Source of the DNA: Flavobacterium sp. ALD4
GTDB taxonomy: Bacteria > Bacteroidota > Bacteroidia > Flavobacteriales > Flavobacteriaceae
Direction: 5' to 3'
DNA length: 64,000 bases
NCBI RefSeq assembly: GCF_002836475.1
Contig: NZ_PJBJ01000028.1
Coordinates: 124,001-188,000, forward strand
In this document: positions 1 to 9,551 of the stretch, piece by piece
Layout of the letters: every line of letters starts with the position of its first letter
How positions within the stretch are numbered: position 1 is the stretch's first letter
Notes under the pieces: model-generated
What the model saw: the letters and a program-made list of their open reading frames with translations, nothing else
The model's database searches: none
What the model was told of the DNA's origin: nothing
Made by a program: the position numbers and the translations under genes

Positions 1-825
1 ATTGACAACTGTCATTTGAGCAGAAATATTTTAGAAAAAACAAATACAGAATATATCGATATCATCGAGTCGACGCCGAGAAATACAGCTGCAGCAATCG
101 CTTTTGCCGCTTTTGCCGCTGATCCAGACGATATTTTAACTGTCACGCCATCTGATCATATTATTGATGATATGGAAGCTTATGAAGCGGCAATTGAAGA
201 AGCGGTAGAAAAAGCATCACAGGGATACGTCGTCACTTTTGGTATAGTGCCAACGAAGCCGGAAACGGGATATGGGTACATAGAGCGCAATGGGGATGAC
301 GTAATTTCTTTTAGGGAAAAACCCAACCAGGTTTCAGCCCGGGATTTCATCGCCAAAGGAAATTTTCTTTGGAACAGCGGTATGTTTTGCTTTAAAGCTG
401 GCGTTTTATTAGAAGAATTGAAAGCTTTTCATCCTGAAGTCTACAATAAATCAAAATTGGTTTGGGAAAGTAATACAAATGGAAATCTAGATTTGGATTT
501 ATCCATGGATATTCCTTCCATCAGCATTGATTATGCGGTGATGGAACGAAGCAAAAAAATAAAAGTGGTGTCAGCACAATTCGCCTGGTCTGATTTGGGT
601 TCTTTCGAATCCGTTTATGATTACTTAGTGACCATTGGCCATAAGGTCGATGAAAATGGAAATATGGTGATTGGTACAAACAATTATACCGCTTTCATAG
701 GTGTTAAAAACACTATTTTCGTATCTACGGATACGGCCAATTTAATTTTGAAAAAAGAATTGTCACAGGATGTCAAAAGTTTGTACGGTAAATTAGAAAG
801 AGAAAATCCAGAGTTGTTAGAATAA
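1..825 (+). CDS. manC: mannose-1-phosphate guanylyltransferase (5' partial)
   Basis: Makes GDP-mannose from mannose 1-phosphate and GTP in the cytoplasm, a donor for the polysaccharide genes that follow. The frame is open to the window edge, so the N-terminus, including the nucleotide-binding GGxGxRLWP signature, lies upstream. A TTG at 16 is not a real start. Visible family features are PRNTAAAIAFAA, the TPSDHIID segment, the sugar-binding FLWNSGMFCF and WSDLGSF. It ends soon after the nucleotidyltransferase domain, so it is the single-domain type without the C-terminal phosphomannose isomerase cupin. A gap of about 200 bp with no recognised signal separates it from the export gene. Confidence 0.9.
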   Translation: MDNCHLSRNILEKTNTEYIDIIESTPRNTAAAIAFAAFAADPDDILTVTPSDHIIDDMEAYEAAIEEAVEKASQGYVVTFGIVPTKPETGYGYIERNGDDVISFREKPNQVSARDFIAKGNFLWNSGMFCFKAGVLLEELKAFHPEVYNKSKLVWESNTNGNLDLDLSMDIPSISIDYAVMERSKKIKVVSAQFAWSDLGSFESVYDYLVTIGHKVDENGNMVIGTNNYTAFIGVKNTIFVSTDTANLILKKELSQDVKSLYGKLERENPELLE

Positions 826-1027
826 TATTTAAGAAGTTGTTTAGTAACAATTCCTCACGGAATTATGACATTTATCAAAATTCTTTATAGGTAGGATGAA
901 AATTATAGTGCTTTGAATTACAAAAAACAAAAAATAGTCAGTAAAAACCTTAAAAAATAGGGTTTGCTGCTGCGAAAGTGTTCGTATGATTTTATCGATG
1001 CGACTGTTTAGATTTAAAAAATAATAG

Positions 1028-3457
1028 ATGATTATGAGAAGAATAATTTTTGCTTTCGTTTTTTTTGCTGCTTTTTTGATGTCACATCATGCAGTAGCTC
1101 AAGATTTATTAAAATCTCAAGATTTAAGCACGGTTAATGTGGATTATCTTTCTGATGCTGATATAGCGAAAATCCAATCCCAACTTAAAAGCAATAATCT
1201 TACTATAGAGCAGGCTGAGCCCATGTTACTCGCTAAAGGGATGAGTGCTAGTGATTTTTCGAAATTAAAAAGTAAAATCACATCAAATACGGCACAGCCG
1301 AAACTAGAAAGTAATACTAAAAAAGATGGGATTGCAAAAGAGGATTTTGGACGTAAGCAACTGGAAGTTGTTAATGTTAAAGTGAAAGACAGTCTCAATG
1401 CCTTGGTTTTTGGATCTGAACTGTTTGATAATCCTACTCTTGATTTCGCACCTAATTTACAACTGGCTACTCCTGTTAATTATGTTCTAGGAGCAGGAGA
1501 TCAATTGCAAATAAGTGTTTATGGAGTACAACAATACAATGCCAATATTCCTGTAACTGTTGAAGGAAACATTTCTCTTGACTACGTAGGACAACTTTCA
1601 ATTGCTGGAATGACAATAGAGGCTGCATCACAAAAAATAAAAGCAGCTCTTTCTGGAGTTTATAGCACTGTGTCTTCGGGGCAATCAAAAGTGAGTATAA
1701 CATTAAGCCAGATACGGACGATTCAAATCACCATAATTGGAGCAAAACAACCGGGTAATTATTCTGTTTCTTCTTTGGCAACAGTATACAATGCTTTGCA
1801 TTTAGCAGGTGGTCCTGCCAAAAATGGTAGTTACCGGGCTATAGAATTGATTCGAAATAACAAAGTATATAAATATGTTGACATCTATGATTTCTTAGTA
1901 ATAGGAGATCAATCAGCAAATGTGAATTTGAAAGACAATGATGTGATTCGTATCCCAGCTTATTCAAATCGGGTAACTGTGGAAGGGGCAGTGAAGCGGC
2001 CAGGTATTTTTGAAATGAAAACAGGAGAGAGTTTTAGTTCTCTTTTATTATTTGCTTCTGGCTTCAATGAATCCGCGTACACAGCTGCAGTTAATGTGAT
2101 ACAAAAAACAGCTAAAGAATTTAAAGTAAAAGATATCAAGCAAGATGAATTTAATAGCTACTTACCACAATCAGGAGATTTGTTTAGAGTCGCCAAGATA
2201 TTAAATCGATTTGAAAACCGAATCAAAATTGACGGGGCCGTTTTTAGACCGGATACCTACTCCTTTTATGAAGGCATGCGTGTTTCTGATTTGATTGCCA
2301 AAGCGGAAGGTTTAAAAGAAGATGCCTATAGCAAAAGAGCGAGAATCATCCGGCTGAAATCTGATTTGACAATAGAAATTGTTAACATCAATCTGGAGAA
2401 AGTCTCAAGAGGAGATCTCGAAGCGGATATTCCATTGAATAAAGAAGACGTAGTAACGGTTTATTCCATTTTGGATTTTGTGGAGGAATATAAAATTACG
2501 ATAGATGGTGAAATTAAAAATCCGGGAGTATATGTATATTATGAGGGTTTGACCTTGAATGACTTGTTCGTTCAGGCAGGTGGTTTGACCGGTTCTGCCT
2601 CAAAAAGGGTGGAAGTGGCCAGGATGATCATGTCTGAAGATATTGACGAGGCCAATCCGAATAAGGCTGAATTGTTCAATATTGAAATCACTCCTGATAA
2701 TAATGAACAATCGAAGAATTTTTCATTGTTTCCATTTGATGTGATAAATATCCGAAAGATGGCGGTGTATGAAAAACCAGAGATGGTGACAATTAGTGGT
2801 GCAGTAAATTATGCCGGAAAATATGTTTTGGCCAGCAAGAAAGCGAAAGTTTTTGACATTGTGAAAAGAGCAGGAGGTTTGACTTCAGTAGCAAATTTAG
2901 AAGGTGTTAAGATAAAAAGACCGATAAAATTGAAACAAATTGAAGATGTTGAAAGTATAGATTTGAATTTGGGTACAAATGATAGTATTCAAAATAAATT
3001 GGAGAAAAAATTAAAAGAAAAGTTGAAATTTGCGATTATACCTGTGGATTGGAAGTCTATTGTTAATGGCCATGATAGTAATACCAACGTAACTCTTTTG
3101 CCTGGTGATGAGATTGAAGTGGCGACTTTCAATGAAGGGGTTAAAGTAACAGGGAATGTTTTGTTGACTTCGGAGATTCCTTATGATAAAGGCAAAGGGT
3201 TTACATATTATTTGGATGCCGTTGGAGGCATTGATGCCAAAGGCTGGAAGAAAAAAGCGTACATTATTTACCCCAATGGTAAGGCGGATGTGACTAAATC
3301 ATTCTTATTTTTTAGGAATTATCCAAGAGTTACTGCAGGTTCGCAAATTATTGTTCCCGAAAAACCTGAAGTTAAAAAGATGAGTACGGGAGAATTTGTT
3401 AGTATTGCAGGAGTTTTGGCAAGTTTAGCAGGTGTTATTATCGCGATACTGAGGTAA
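1028..3457 (+). CDS. polysaccharide export outer-membrane protein with several SLBB domains (Wza-like)
   Basis: Probably forms the outer-membrane exit channel for the polysaccharide. It has a signal peptide (MRRIIFAF then a hydrophobic run ending in AVAQ) and a Poly_export domain starting near residue 150 (NYVLGAGDQLQISVYG). Repeated SLBB-type modules follow, each recognisable by a VxGAVxxPG- or IDGEIKNPG-like strand, and the last residues form a hydrophobic segment (IAGVLASLAGVIIAIL). At 809 aa it is much longer than enterobacterial Wza (about 380 aa), as is usual for the Bacteroidota multi-SLBB form. A second in-frame ATG at 1034 could be the true start; both leave the signal peptide intact. 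It lies about 100 bp before the Wzz-like gene. Confidence 0.9.
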   Translation: MIMRRIIFAFVFFAAFLMSHHAVAQDLLKSQDLSTVNVDYLSDADIAKIQSQLKSNNLTIEQAEPMLLAKGMSASDFSKLKSKITSNTAQPKLESNTKKDGIAKEDFGRKQLEVVNVKVKDSLNALVFGSELFDNPTLDFAPNLQLATPVNYVLGAGDQLQISVYGVQQYNANIPVTVEGNISLDYVGQLSIAGMTIEAASQKIKAALSGVYSTVSSGQSKVSITLSQIRTIQITIIGAKQPGNYSVSSLATVYNALHLAGGPAKNGSYRAIELIRNNKVYKYVDIYDFLVIGDQSANVNLKDNDVIRIPAYSNRVTVEGAVKRPGIFEMKTGESFSSLLLFASGFNESAYTAAVNVIQKTAKEFKVKDIKQDEFNSYLPQSGDLFRVAKILNRFENRIKIDGAVFRPDTYSFYEGMRVSDLIAKAEGLKEDAYSKRARIIRLKSDLTIEIVNINLEKVSRGDLEADIPLNKEDVVTVYSILDFVEEYKITIDGEIKNPGVYVYYEGLTLNDLFVQAGGLTGSASKRVEVARMIMSEDIDEANPNKAELFNIEITPDNNEQSKNFSLFPFDVINIRKMAVYEKPEMVTISGAVNYAGKYVLASKKAKVFDIVKRAGGLTSVANLEGVKIKRPIKLKQIEDVESIDLNLGTNDSIQNKLEKKLKEKLKFAIIPVDWKSIVNGHDSNTNVTLLPGDEIEVATFNEGVKVTGNVLLTSEIPYDKGKGFTYYLDAVGGIDAKGWKKKAYIIYPNGKADVTKSFLFFRNYPRVTAGSQIIVPEKPEVKKMSTGEFVSIAGVLASLAGVIIAILR

Positions 3458-3557
3458 AGTAGTGAATAGTGAGGAGTTTTTATAATCCGGTAACCTATTT
3501 TCGTAGATGTCGAAAAATGAATTTAGTTTTCCGAACGAAGAATGAACATATAAGAAT

Positions 3558-4622
3558 ATGAATGAACAGAGCCCAAATGACGAAATATCTCTAAAAGAGT
3601 TAGTCGAAAAAGGAAAAGAATGGTATTCATACCTGCTAGCGCAATGGAAAGCCATTTTATTGGCAGGAATAATAGGAGCCGCTTTAGGATTGACTTATTC
3701 TTTTAGTAAAAAACCGGTTTATACGGCTACTTTGTCTTTTGCATTGGAAGACGAAAAATCTGGAGGATTAGGTGGCGCTTTGGGTCTCGCCAGTTCGTTT
3801 GGGATAGACCTTGGCGGTGGTGGTGGAGGAAGTATCTTTACCGGAAGCAATTTGACGGAACTGTTTAAATCGCGTTCGATGGTGGAACAAACTTTATTAA
3901 GCCCCGTTGTTGTGCATGGAAAAACAGTTTCTTTGGCCGAAATGTATATTCTAAATAAAGAGTGGCGTGAAAGCTGGAATGATATTCCTAAATACAAAAG
4001 CATTCAGTTTTTGCCCAATGCGGATCGAAAAAGCTTTACAAGAGTTCATGACAGTATATTGGGCGTGATCTATACGGACTTATCAAAAAATGGTTTAGCA
4101 GTTGGTCAAAAAGACAAGAAAGTGGCTGTTATTAGTATTGACGTAGCGTCTACAAACGAACTGTTTTCTAAATATTTTACCGAAGCCTTGGTTAAAGAAG
4201 TGTCTGATTTTTATGTTGAAACAAAAAGCAAGAAGTCGCGGGAGAACATGAATATCCTTAAGCGTCAGACAGATTCGATTAGAAAAGAATTAAACGGAGC
4301 TATTACTGGAGTAGCAGTAGCCAATGATAATACGTTTAGTTTGAATCCCGCACTCAATGTACGTCGCACGCCTTCAGCCAGAAGACAAGTTGATGTGCAA
4401 GCGAATACCGCGATTTTGACTGAATTAGTAAAGCAAACGGAATTAGCCAAAGTCACTTTACGTAAGGAAACGCCATTAATTCAGATTATCGATAGACCTA
4501 TTTTACCTTTGAAGAAAGACCAATTAGGAATGGTAAAAGGGATTGTGTTAGGTGGGTTTTTAATGGGGTTTTTGATGTTGGTAATTGTGGTGATTAGACG
4601 GTTTTTTAAACAAATTATTTAA
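3558..4622 (+). CDS. chain-length determinant (Wzz/GumC-like) inner-membrane protein, no kinase domain
   Basis: Polysaccharide co-polymerase expected to set chain length and to contact the export channel. It has a first membrane helix at about residues 33-51 (AILLAGIIGAALGLTYSF), a periplasmic region with a Gly-rich stretch at about 84-96, a coiled-coil-prone middle (MNILKRQTDSIRKELN), the IDRPILPLKK segment typical of the family, and a second helix near the C-terminus (VLGGFLMGFLMLVIVVI). It ends RRFFKQII with no cytoplasmic BY-kinase domain or tyrosine cluster, so any kinase partner must be a separate protein. The 354-aa length fits the Bacteroidota form. Confidence 0.9.
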   Translation: MNEQSPNDEISLKELVEKGKEWYSYLLAQWKAILLAGIIGAALGLTYSFSKKPVYTATLSFALEDEKSGGLGGALGLASSFGIDLGGGGGGSIFTGSNLTELFKSRSMVEQTLLSPVVVHGKTVSLAEMYILNKEWRESWNDIPKYKSIQFLPNADRKSFTRVHDSILGVIYTDLSKNGLAVGQKDKKVAVISIDVASTNELFSKYFTEALVKEVSDFYVETKSKKSRENMNILKRQTDSIRKELNGAITGVAVANDNTFSLNPALNVRRTPSARRQVDVQANTAILTELVKQTELAKVTLRKETPLIQIIDRPILPLKKDQLGMVKGIVLGGFLMGFLMLVIVVIRRFFKQII

Positions 4623-4635
4623 TAGGATTAGAGGT

Positions 4636-5067
4636 ATGGATAATAATATAAAAACAGGAATTACTTTTAGTGCTTTTGATTTATTGCACGCAGGACATAT
4701 CAAAATGTTAGAAGAAGCCAAACGGCACTGTGATTACTTGATTGTGGGTTTACAAACAGACCCAACTTTAGATCGTCCAGAAAAGAATAAACCTACACAA
4801 TCAGTGGTAGAACGCTATATTCAGCTAAAAGCCTGTATTCATATCGATGAAATTGTGCCTTATGCAACAGAACAGGATTTGGAAGACATTTTGCGTTCCT
4901 TTAAGCTAGATGTTCGTATTGTAGGAGACGAATACAAAGAGAGTAATTTTACGGGTAGATTGTACTGTGAAGAAAAAGGAATTGAATTGTATTTTAATAA
5001 AAGAGATCATCGGTTTTCGAGTAGCGCTTTGAGGAAAGAAGTTGCGATAAAAGAATTAAAAAAATAA
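4636..5067 (+). CDS. cytidylyltransferase-like nucleotidyltransferase (TagD/RfaE-C type)
   Basis: Small (143 aa) enzyme of the HIGH-motif nucleotidyltransferase superfamily. It should activate a phosphorylated polyol or sugar with CTP or ATP. HAGH at residues 17-20 matches the nucleotide-binding HxGH motif, and RFSSSALRKE near the C-terminus matches the family's second motif (ISSSxxR). The length fits glycerol-3-phosphate cytidylyltransferase and the RfaE adenylyltransferase domain. It starts 13 bp after the Wzz gene and ends before a terminator, so it is the last gene of the export operon. The substrate is unknown: no glycerophosphotransferase or heptose kinase gene was recognised nearby. 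Confidence 0.75.
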   Translation: MDNNIKTGITFSAFDLLHAGHIKMLEEAKRHCDYLIVGLQTDPTLDRPEKNKPTQSVVERYIQLKACIHIDEIVPYATEQDLEDILRSFKLDVRIVGDEYKESNFTGRLYCEEKGIELYFNKRDHRFSSSALRKEVAIKELKK

Positions 5068-5112
5068 TATTTTCTGTTTTCATGTTATTGTTTTTCGAGA
5101 ACTTTAGAAAAT

Positions 5113-5153
5113 AAAACTATATTCTAATTATCAATTAATAATATAGTTTTTTT
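5113..5153 (+). terminator. intrinsic terminator after the export operon
   Basis: An 11-bp perfect inverted repeat, AAAACTATATT (5113-5123) and AATATAGTTTT (5140-5150), is followed by further T residues to 5153, making a run of seven T. The stem is A+T-rich but the hairpin plus U-tract layout is clear. It lies between the nucleotidyltransferase stop at 5067 and the next start at 5193, separating the export genes from the first variable block. Confidence 0.75.
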
Positions 5154-5192
5154 GGTATATAATACTGTTAATTATTTAATTAGAAAGAAAGT

Positions 5193-6209
5193 ATGAAAAT
5201 ATTAGTTACGGGCGCTGCGGGATTTATTGGCTTCCATTTAGTTGAATCTTTAATAAGAAATGGGAATGATGTAGTAGGGATTGACAACATTAATGATTAT
5301 TATGATGTTAATTTAAAATATTCGCGTTTAGAAGAGTCTGGGATTAATCGTGGTCTAATTTCGGAAAATAAAGAGCTTGTGCAGAGTGATATTTACCCTA
5401 AATATCGTTTTGCAAAAATAGATATTACTGATTTAGAACGGTTAGTGAAGTTGTTTGAAAAAGAAAAATTTACTCATGTTGTGAATTTAGCTGCTCAGGC
5501 TGGTGTTCGCTATTCGTTGCTGAACCCTCATGCTTATGTTCTATCTAATATAGTAGGTTTTGTTAATTTATTAGAATGTTGTCGTCATAATAAAATAGAG
5601 CATTTTTTGTATGCTTCTAGTTCTTCTGTTTATGGAGCTAATGCGAAAATTCCCTTTTCAGAAGAAGATAGAGTTGATCACCCAGTTAGTTTATACGCTG
5701 CTACTAAAAAAAGTAATGAATTAATGGCCTATTCTTATAGTCATTTATATGATTTGCCTACTACAGGCTTGCGTTTTTTTACCGTTTATGGTCCGTGGGG
5801 AAGACCGGATATGGCTCCCATGCTTTTTGCTGATGCAATACTAAAAGGGGAAGCAATTAAGATTTTTAATAATGGAGAGATGCAACGGGACTTTACATAT
5901 ATAGATGATATAGTGGAAGGAATTGTACGTAGCTTGACTGTATTGTCCGTAAAAACACCAAAAGCAGCTATTTTTAACATAGGTAATTCTAAACCAGTTC
6001 CATTAATGGATTTTATCTCAATTATGGAAGATTGTTTGGGTAAAAAAGCAATAAAGCAGTATTTGCCAATGCAAGATGGCGATGTGAAAATCACTTATGC
6101 GGATACTTCGAATCTATCAAAAAGTATAAACTATCAGCCTCGCGTAGATTTATTAGAAGGTGTAACCAAGTTTTCTAATTGGTTCCTAAATTATCTTGAT
6201 GATAAATAA
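5193..6209 (+). CDS. NAD-dependent sugar epimerase, probably UDP-glucuronate 4-epimerase
   Basis: Extended short-chain dehydrogenase expected to convert UDP-glucuronic acid to UDP-galacturonic acid. It starts with the NAD-binding TGAAGFIG (residues 6-13), has the ASSSSVYG catalytic serine region and a YAATKKS catalytic Tyr/Lys motif, and carries FTVYGPWGRPDMAP and RDFTYIDDIVEG, which are characteristic of the GalA-forming subgroup (LspL/Cap1J-like). The 338-aa length is typical. It is the first gene after a terminator and overlaps the flippase start by 11 nt. No UDP-glucose dehydrogenase gene lies in the window, so UDP-GlcA must be made elsewhere. Another UDP-hexose 4-epimerase specificity is possible. 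Confidence 0.8.
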   Translation: MKILVTGAAGFIGFHLVESLIRNGNDVVGIDNINDYYDVNLKYSRLEESGINRGLISENKELVQSDIYPKYRFAKIDITDLERLVKLFEKEKFTHVVNLAAQAGVRYSLLNPHAYVLSNIVGFVNLLECCRHNKIEHFLYASSSSVYGANAKIPFSEEDRVDHPVSLYAATKKSNELMAYSYSHLYDLPTTGLRFFTVYGPWGRPDMAPMLFADAILKGEAIKIFNNGEMQRDFTYIDDIVEGIVRSLTVLSVKTPKAAIFNIGNSKPVPLMDFISIMEDCLGKKAIKQYLPMQDGDVKITYADTSNLSKSINYQPRVDLLEGVTKFSNWFLNYLDDK

Positions 6210-7473
6210 AATTAAGAAAGCAATAGAGCAACAAAAAACATTAATTGCAAATTTTTCTTATTTGGCAATTCTTAATGTTTTTAATATGGTTTTGCCATTA
6301 ATTACTTATCCTTATTTAATTAGAGTTTTAGGAAAGGAAACCTATGGTTTAGTTGTATTTGTTCAAGCTATTATTGCTTATTTATTGATAATTGTTAGTT
6401 TTGGATTTAATATTTCAGCAACTAAAGAAGTTAGTATTCATAGAGATAATAAAGAGAAGCTATCTGAAATTGTAAGTAGTATAATGATTATAAAATGTTG
6501 TTTATTTTTAATGACATTAGTAATTCTTTATTTTAGCATGTATTTTATTCCCCAGGCTAAAGATTATAAACTTCTATTTTATCTTTCAATGTGGATTTGT
6601 GTATATGAATTACTCTTTCCTATTTGGTATTTTCAGGGAATTGAAAAAATGAAGTATATTACGTATATAACCCTAATAAGTAGATTAATTTTCTTAGGAT
6701 TAATTTTTGCTTTTATTCACACAGAAAATGATTATTTATATTTGCCTATAATTAATGGGATAGGGGCTATATTAGCAGGAGTTGTCTCTTTGTATATCAT
6801 TTTTGTTAACCATCACATCTCATTCAAATTGCAACATATTTCTGTATTGAAATTTTACGTTAAAGAATCAATTCCAATTTTTTTATCCAATGTTTCTATT
6901 AAACTATATGTTAGTACAAACAAAGTGCTAGTAGGTGCTTTTTTAGGAATGAGTGAGGTTGCATATTATGATTTAGCGGAAAAAATTGTATCTGTATTAA
7001 AAGTCCCTCAAGTTATTTTGGGGCAAGCACTATTTCCGAAGATAAATAAGGATAAAGATGTTATTTTTGTTAGGAAAATTTTCTTCATTTCTGTAGGTGT
7101 AAACATTTTAATTTATATTGTCCTGTTGTTTTTCGCTGACTTTTTTATTTTGTTTTTGGGAGGGACGCAGATGATGCCAGCTAAGGTAGTATTGTTTATA
7201 ATGGGATCTTCAATTCCAATTGTTGCCATTAGTAATATTTTTGGTATTCAATTGCTTGTTCCATTTGGTTTTATAAAAGAATTTAGTAAAGTGATTATTT
7301 CGTCAGGGATATTCTATTTTATTCAATTACTAATTTTATGGAATAGTTTTGGGTTTACTATAGAGTCGATATCAATTATTACTGTTACAACAGAACTGTT
7401 TGTAACATGTTATATGTATTTTTATTGTTTAAAATTTGAGTTATGGAAAAAAAATATGATTACCTCATCGTAG
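6199..7473 (+). CDS. Wzx-type polysaccharide flippase
   Basis: Multi-helix (about 12 membrane segments) protein of the MATE-like flippase superfamily. It should move undecaprenyl-linked repeat units across the inner membrane. The NVFNMVLPLITYPYLIRVLG N-terminal segment, GKETYGLVVFVQAI and FPIWYFQGIEKMKYIT are hallmarks of O-antigen flippases. I chose the ATG at 6199 over the TTG at 6196. It overlaps the preceding epimerase by 11 nt and the following mutase by 31 nt, which implies translational coupling. It is the only Wzx recognised in the window. Confidence 0.9.
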   Translation: MINKIKKAIEQQKTLIANFSYLAILNVFNMVLPLITYPYLIRVLGKETYGLVVFVQAIIAYLLIIVSFGFNISATKEVSIHRDNKEKLSEIVSSIMIIKCCLFLMTLVILYFSMYFIPQAKDYKLLFYLSMWICVYELLFPIWYFQGIEKMKYITYITLISRLIFLGLIFAFIHTENDYLYLPIINGIGAILAGVVSLYIIFVNHHISFKLQHISVLKFYVKESIPIFLSNVSIKLYVSTNKVLVGAFLGMSEVAYYDLAEKIVSVLKVPQVILGQALFPKINKDKDVIFVRKIFFISVGVNILIYIVLLFFADFFILFLGGTQMMPAKVVLFIMGSSIPIVAISNIFGIQLLVPFGFIKEFSKVIISSGIFYFIQLLILWNSFGFTIESISIITVTTELFVTCYMYFYCLKFELWKKNMITSS

Positions 7474-8555
7474 GATCAGGTCTTTACGGGAGTGTGTTTG
7501 CACACGAAATGACCAAGAAAGGTAAAAGATGTTTAGTTATAGACAAAAGAAGTCATTTGGGAGGAAATATCTACTGTGAAGAAAAAGAAGGTATAAATGT
7601 ACATAAATATGGCGCTCATATTTTTCATACTAATGATAAAAATATTTGGGATTATGTAAATTCTTTTGTAGAATTTAATCGTTTCACAAACAGTCCAATG
7701 GCAAACTATAAAGGGAAATTGTATAATTTACCCTTTAATATGAACACATTTTATCAATTGTGGGGTACTAAAACGCCGGAAGAAGCACAAGCTAAAATTC
7801 AAGAACAAATAAAGGACTTAAATATCGTTGAGCCAAAGAATTTAGAGGAACAAGCACTATCATTGGTTGGGACTGATATTTATTATAAGTTAATTAAGGG
7901 GTATACCGAAAAGCAATGGGGTAGAAAAGCTACTGAACTTCCTGCATTTATTATCAAACGTCTACCGGTTCGTTTCACATTTGATAATAATTATTTTAAG
8001 GATAAATATCAGGGTATTCCAGAAGGAGGGTATAATAAATTGATTGATGGTTTATTAGAGGGAATCGAGACAATTACTGATGTAGATTATTTTAAAGACA
8101 AGCAAAGTTGGGATGACAAAGCTGAAAAAGTTGTGTTTACTGGCAGGATAGATGAGTACTATGGCTTTACTTTTGGAAAATTAAACTATAGAAGTTTAAA
8201 TTTTGAACACACTACACTTGCTGTTGAAAATTATCAAGGAAATGCGGTTGTTAATTATAATGAATCGGAAGTTCCATACACTCGTATCATAGAGCACAAA
8301 CATTTTGAATTTGGAACTCAAAAAAAGACTATTATTACTAAAGAATATCCTCAGGAATGGGATGAAAATAAAGAGCCATATTATCCAGTAAATGATGAAA
8401 AAAACGATACTATATTTAAGAATTATAAACATTTAGCTGAGAATGAAGAAAATGTGATTTTTGGTGGACGATTGGCAGAATATAGATATTATGATATGCA
8501 CCAAGTTATAGCTTCTGCATTAAAAAGAGTTAATGTTGAATTTAATGAAGTATAG
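7443..8555 (+). CDS. glf: UDP-galactopyranose mutase
   Basis: FAD-dependent enzyme that contracts the ring of UDP-galactopyranose to give UDP-galactofuranose. It has the N-terminal FAD-binding YDYLIVGSGLYGS, the KRSHLGGNIY segment, the HKYGAHIFHT signature, and YTEKQWGRKATELP followed by an RLPVRFTFDNNYF substrate-binding region. GGRLAEYRYYDM near the C-terminus is the conserved FAD-site motif. The 370-aa length is standard for bacterial Glf. The gene is embedded between the flippase and a GT2 gene, so galactofuranose is very probably a residue of the polysaccharide built by this block. Confidence 0.95.
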   Translation: MEKKYDYLIVGSGLYGSVFAHEMTKKGKRCLVIDKRSHLGGNIYCEEKEGINVHKYGAHIFHTNDKNIWDYVNSFVEFNRFTNSPMANYKGKLYNLPFNMNTFYQLWGTKTPEEAQAKIQEQIKDLNIVEPKNLEEQALSLVGTDIYYKLIKGYTEKQWGRKATELPAFIIKRLPVRFTFDNNYFKDKYQGIPEGGYNKLIDGLLEGIETITDVDYFKDKQSWDDKAEKVVFTGRIDEYYGFTFGKLNYRSLNFEHTTLAVENYQGNAVVNYNESEVPYTRIIEHKHFEFGTQKKTIITKEYPQEWDENKEPYYPVNDEKNDTIFKNYKHLAENEENVIFGGRLAEYRYYDMHQVIASALKRVNVEFNEV

Positions 8556-8559
8556 GAAT

Positions 8560-9540
8560 ATGGAAAAAATTGTAGCTATAGTTGTTACTTTTAATAAAAA
8601 AGAATTACTTGTTAATGCCATAAATGGTATTCTTTCTCAAGATTTATTACCAGATAAATTAGTTATTGTAGATAATAATTCAGATGATGGTACGCCTATC
8701 GTTTTATTAGAAAATGGATGGATTGACGTATTGCCACAAGTGTCTGCGAATAAAGATATTATTTATTCAAAAAAATATGCTGAAATAGAAATTGATTATA
8801 TAAGAAAGTTCGAAAATGATGGGGGAGCAGGTGGATTCTATAGAGGTATGGTTCATTCTTATGAATTAGGATATGATTGGTTGTGGATGATGGATGATGA
8901 TGGAGTACCAGAAAAACAATGTTTGAAGTTTTTATATGAATCTAGAGACTTAAATATTGTGTCGGGCCCATTAGTAATTGATATTGAGAATAAGGAAACC
9001 GCAAGCTTTATATATGATAAAAAAACATCTAATAAATTTGCTCTTGTAAAAGACCTGGTAAAGGAGGAAATACTGAAAAATGTATTAAATGCATTTAATG
9101 GGACCTTTATACCTCGTGAAATAATCAAAGAAATTGGTTTTGTAAAAAAAGAAATGTTTATTTGGGGTGATGAAAATGAATATATGTTTAGAATTATAAA
9201 GAATAATTTTTCTGTACAAACAATTACTAAAGCATTGCATTTTCATCCTTTATCAAAACAAACTTACAAATACAGAAGTACTGTTTTTAAGTTTACAATA
9301 TATGAAATTGCAAATCCTAAATTCATGTATATACGTTGTAGAAACGCCATTTATTTAGAAAAAATAAAAGAAAATAAAGTTTTATTCGGAGTGAATATAC
9401 CTCTTTTTCGAGTAGTGTACGAAGCAATTGTTAATAGTATTTATAATTTTGCAATAGGAGAGTTTTATAAATCTAAATTGTGTCTTTCTGCAATACCAAA
9501 TGGATTGAGGGGTGATTTTAGTATGAGTAAATTTAAATAA
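8560..9540 (+). CDS. family 2 glycosyltransferase, probable galactofuranosyltransferase
   Basis: GT-A fold transferase acting on the cytoplasmic face. It opens with EKIVAIVVTFNKKELL, has VIVDNNSDDGT for nucleotide binding, NDGGAGGFYRG, and a WLWMMDDDGVP metal-binding DDD motif of the type seen in galactofuranosyltransferases. EMFIWGDENEY supplies the acceptor-side acidic residues. An ATG at 8533 would overlap glf, but the conserved domain begins immediately after the ATG at 8560, which I prefer. Its position directly behind glf supports UDP-Galf as donor; that specificity is inferred. Confidence 0.8.
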   Translation: MEKIVAIVVTFNKKELLVNAINGILSQDLLPDKLVIVDNNSDDGTPIVLLENGWIDVLPQVSANKDIIYSKKYAEIEIDYIRKFENDGGAGGFYRGMVHSYELGYDWLWMMDDDGVPEKQCLKFLYESRDLNIVSGPLVIDIENKETASFIYDKKTSNKFALVKDLVKEEILKNVLNAFNGTFIPREIIKEIGFVKKEMFIWGDENEYMFRIIKNNFSVQTITKALHFHPLSKQTYKYRSTVFKFTIYEIANPKFMYIRCRNAIYLEKIKENKVLFGVNIPLFRVVYEAIVNSIYNFAIGEFYKSKLCLSAIPNGLRGDFSMSKFK

Positions 9541-9551
9541 ATTTTTGATAT

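Noticed and set aside
16..825. TTG at 16 as the start of manC
   Set aside because: The frame is open to the window edge and the N-terminal nucleotide-binding signature is missing, so the gene starts upstream.
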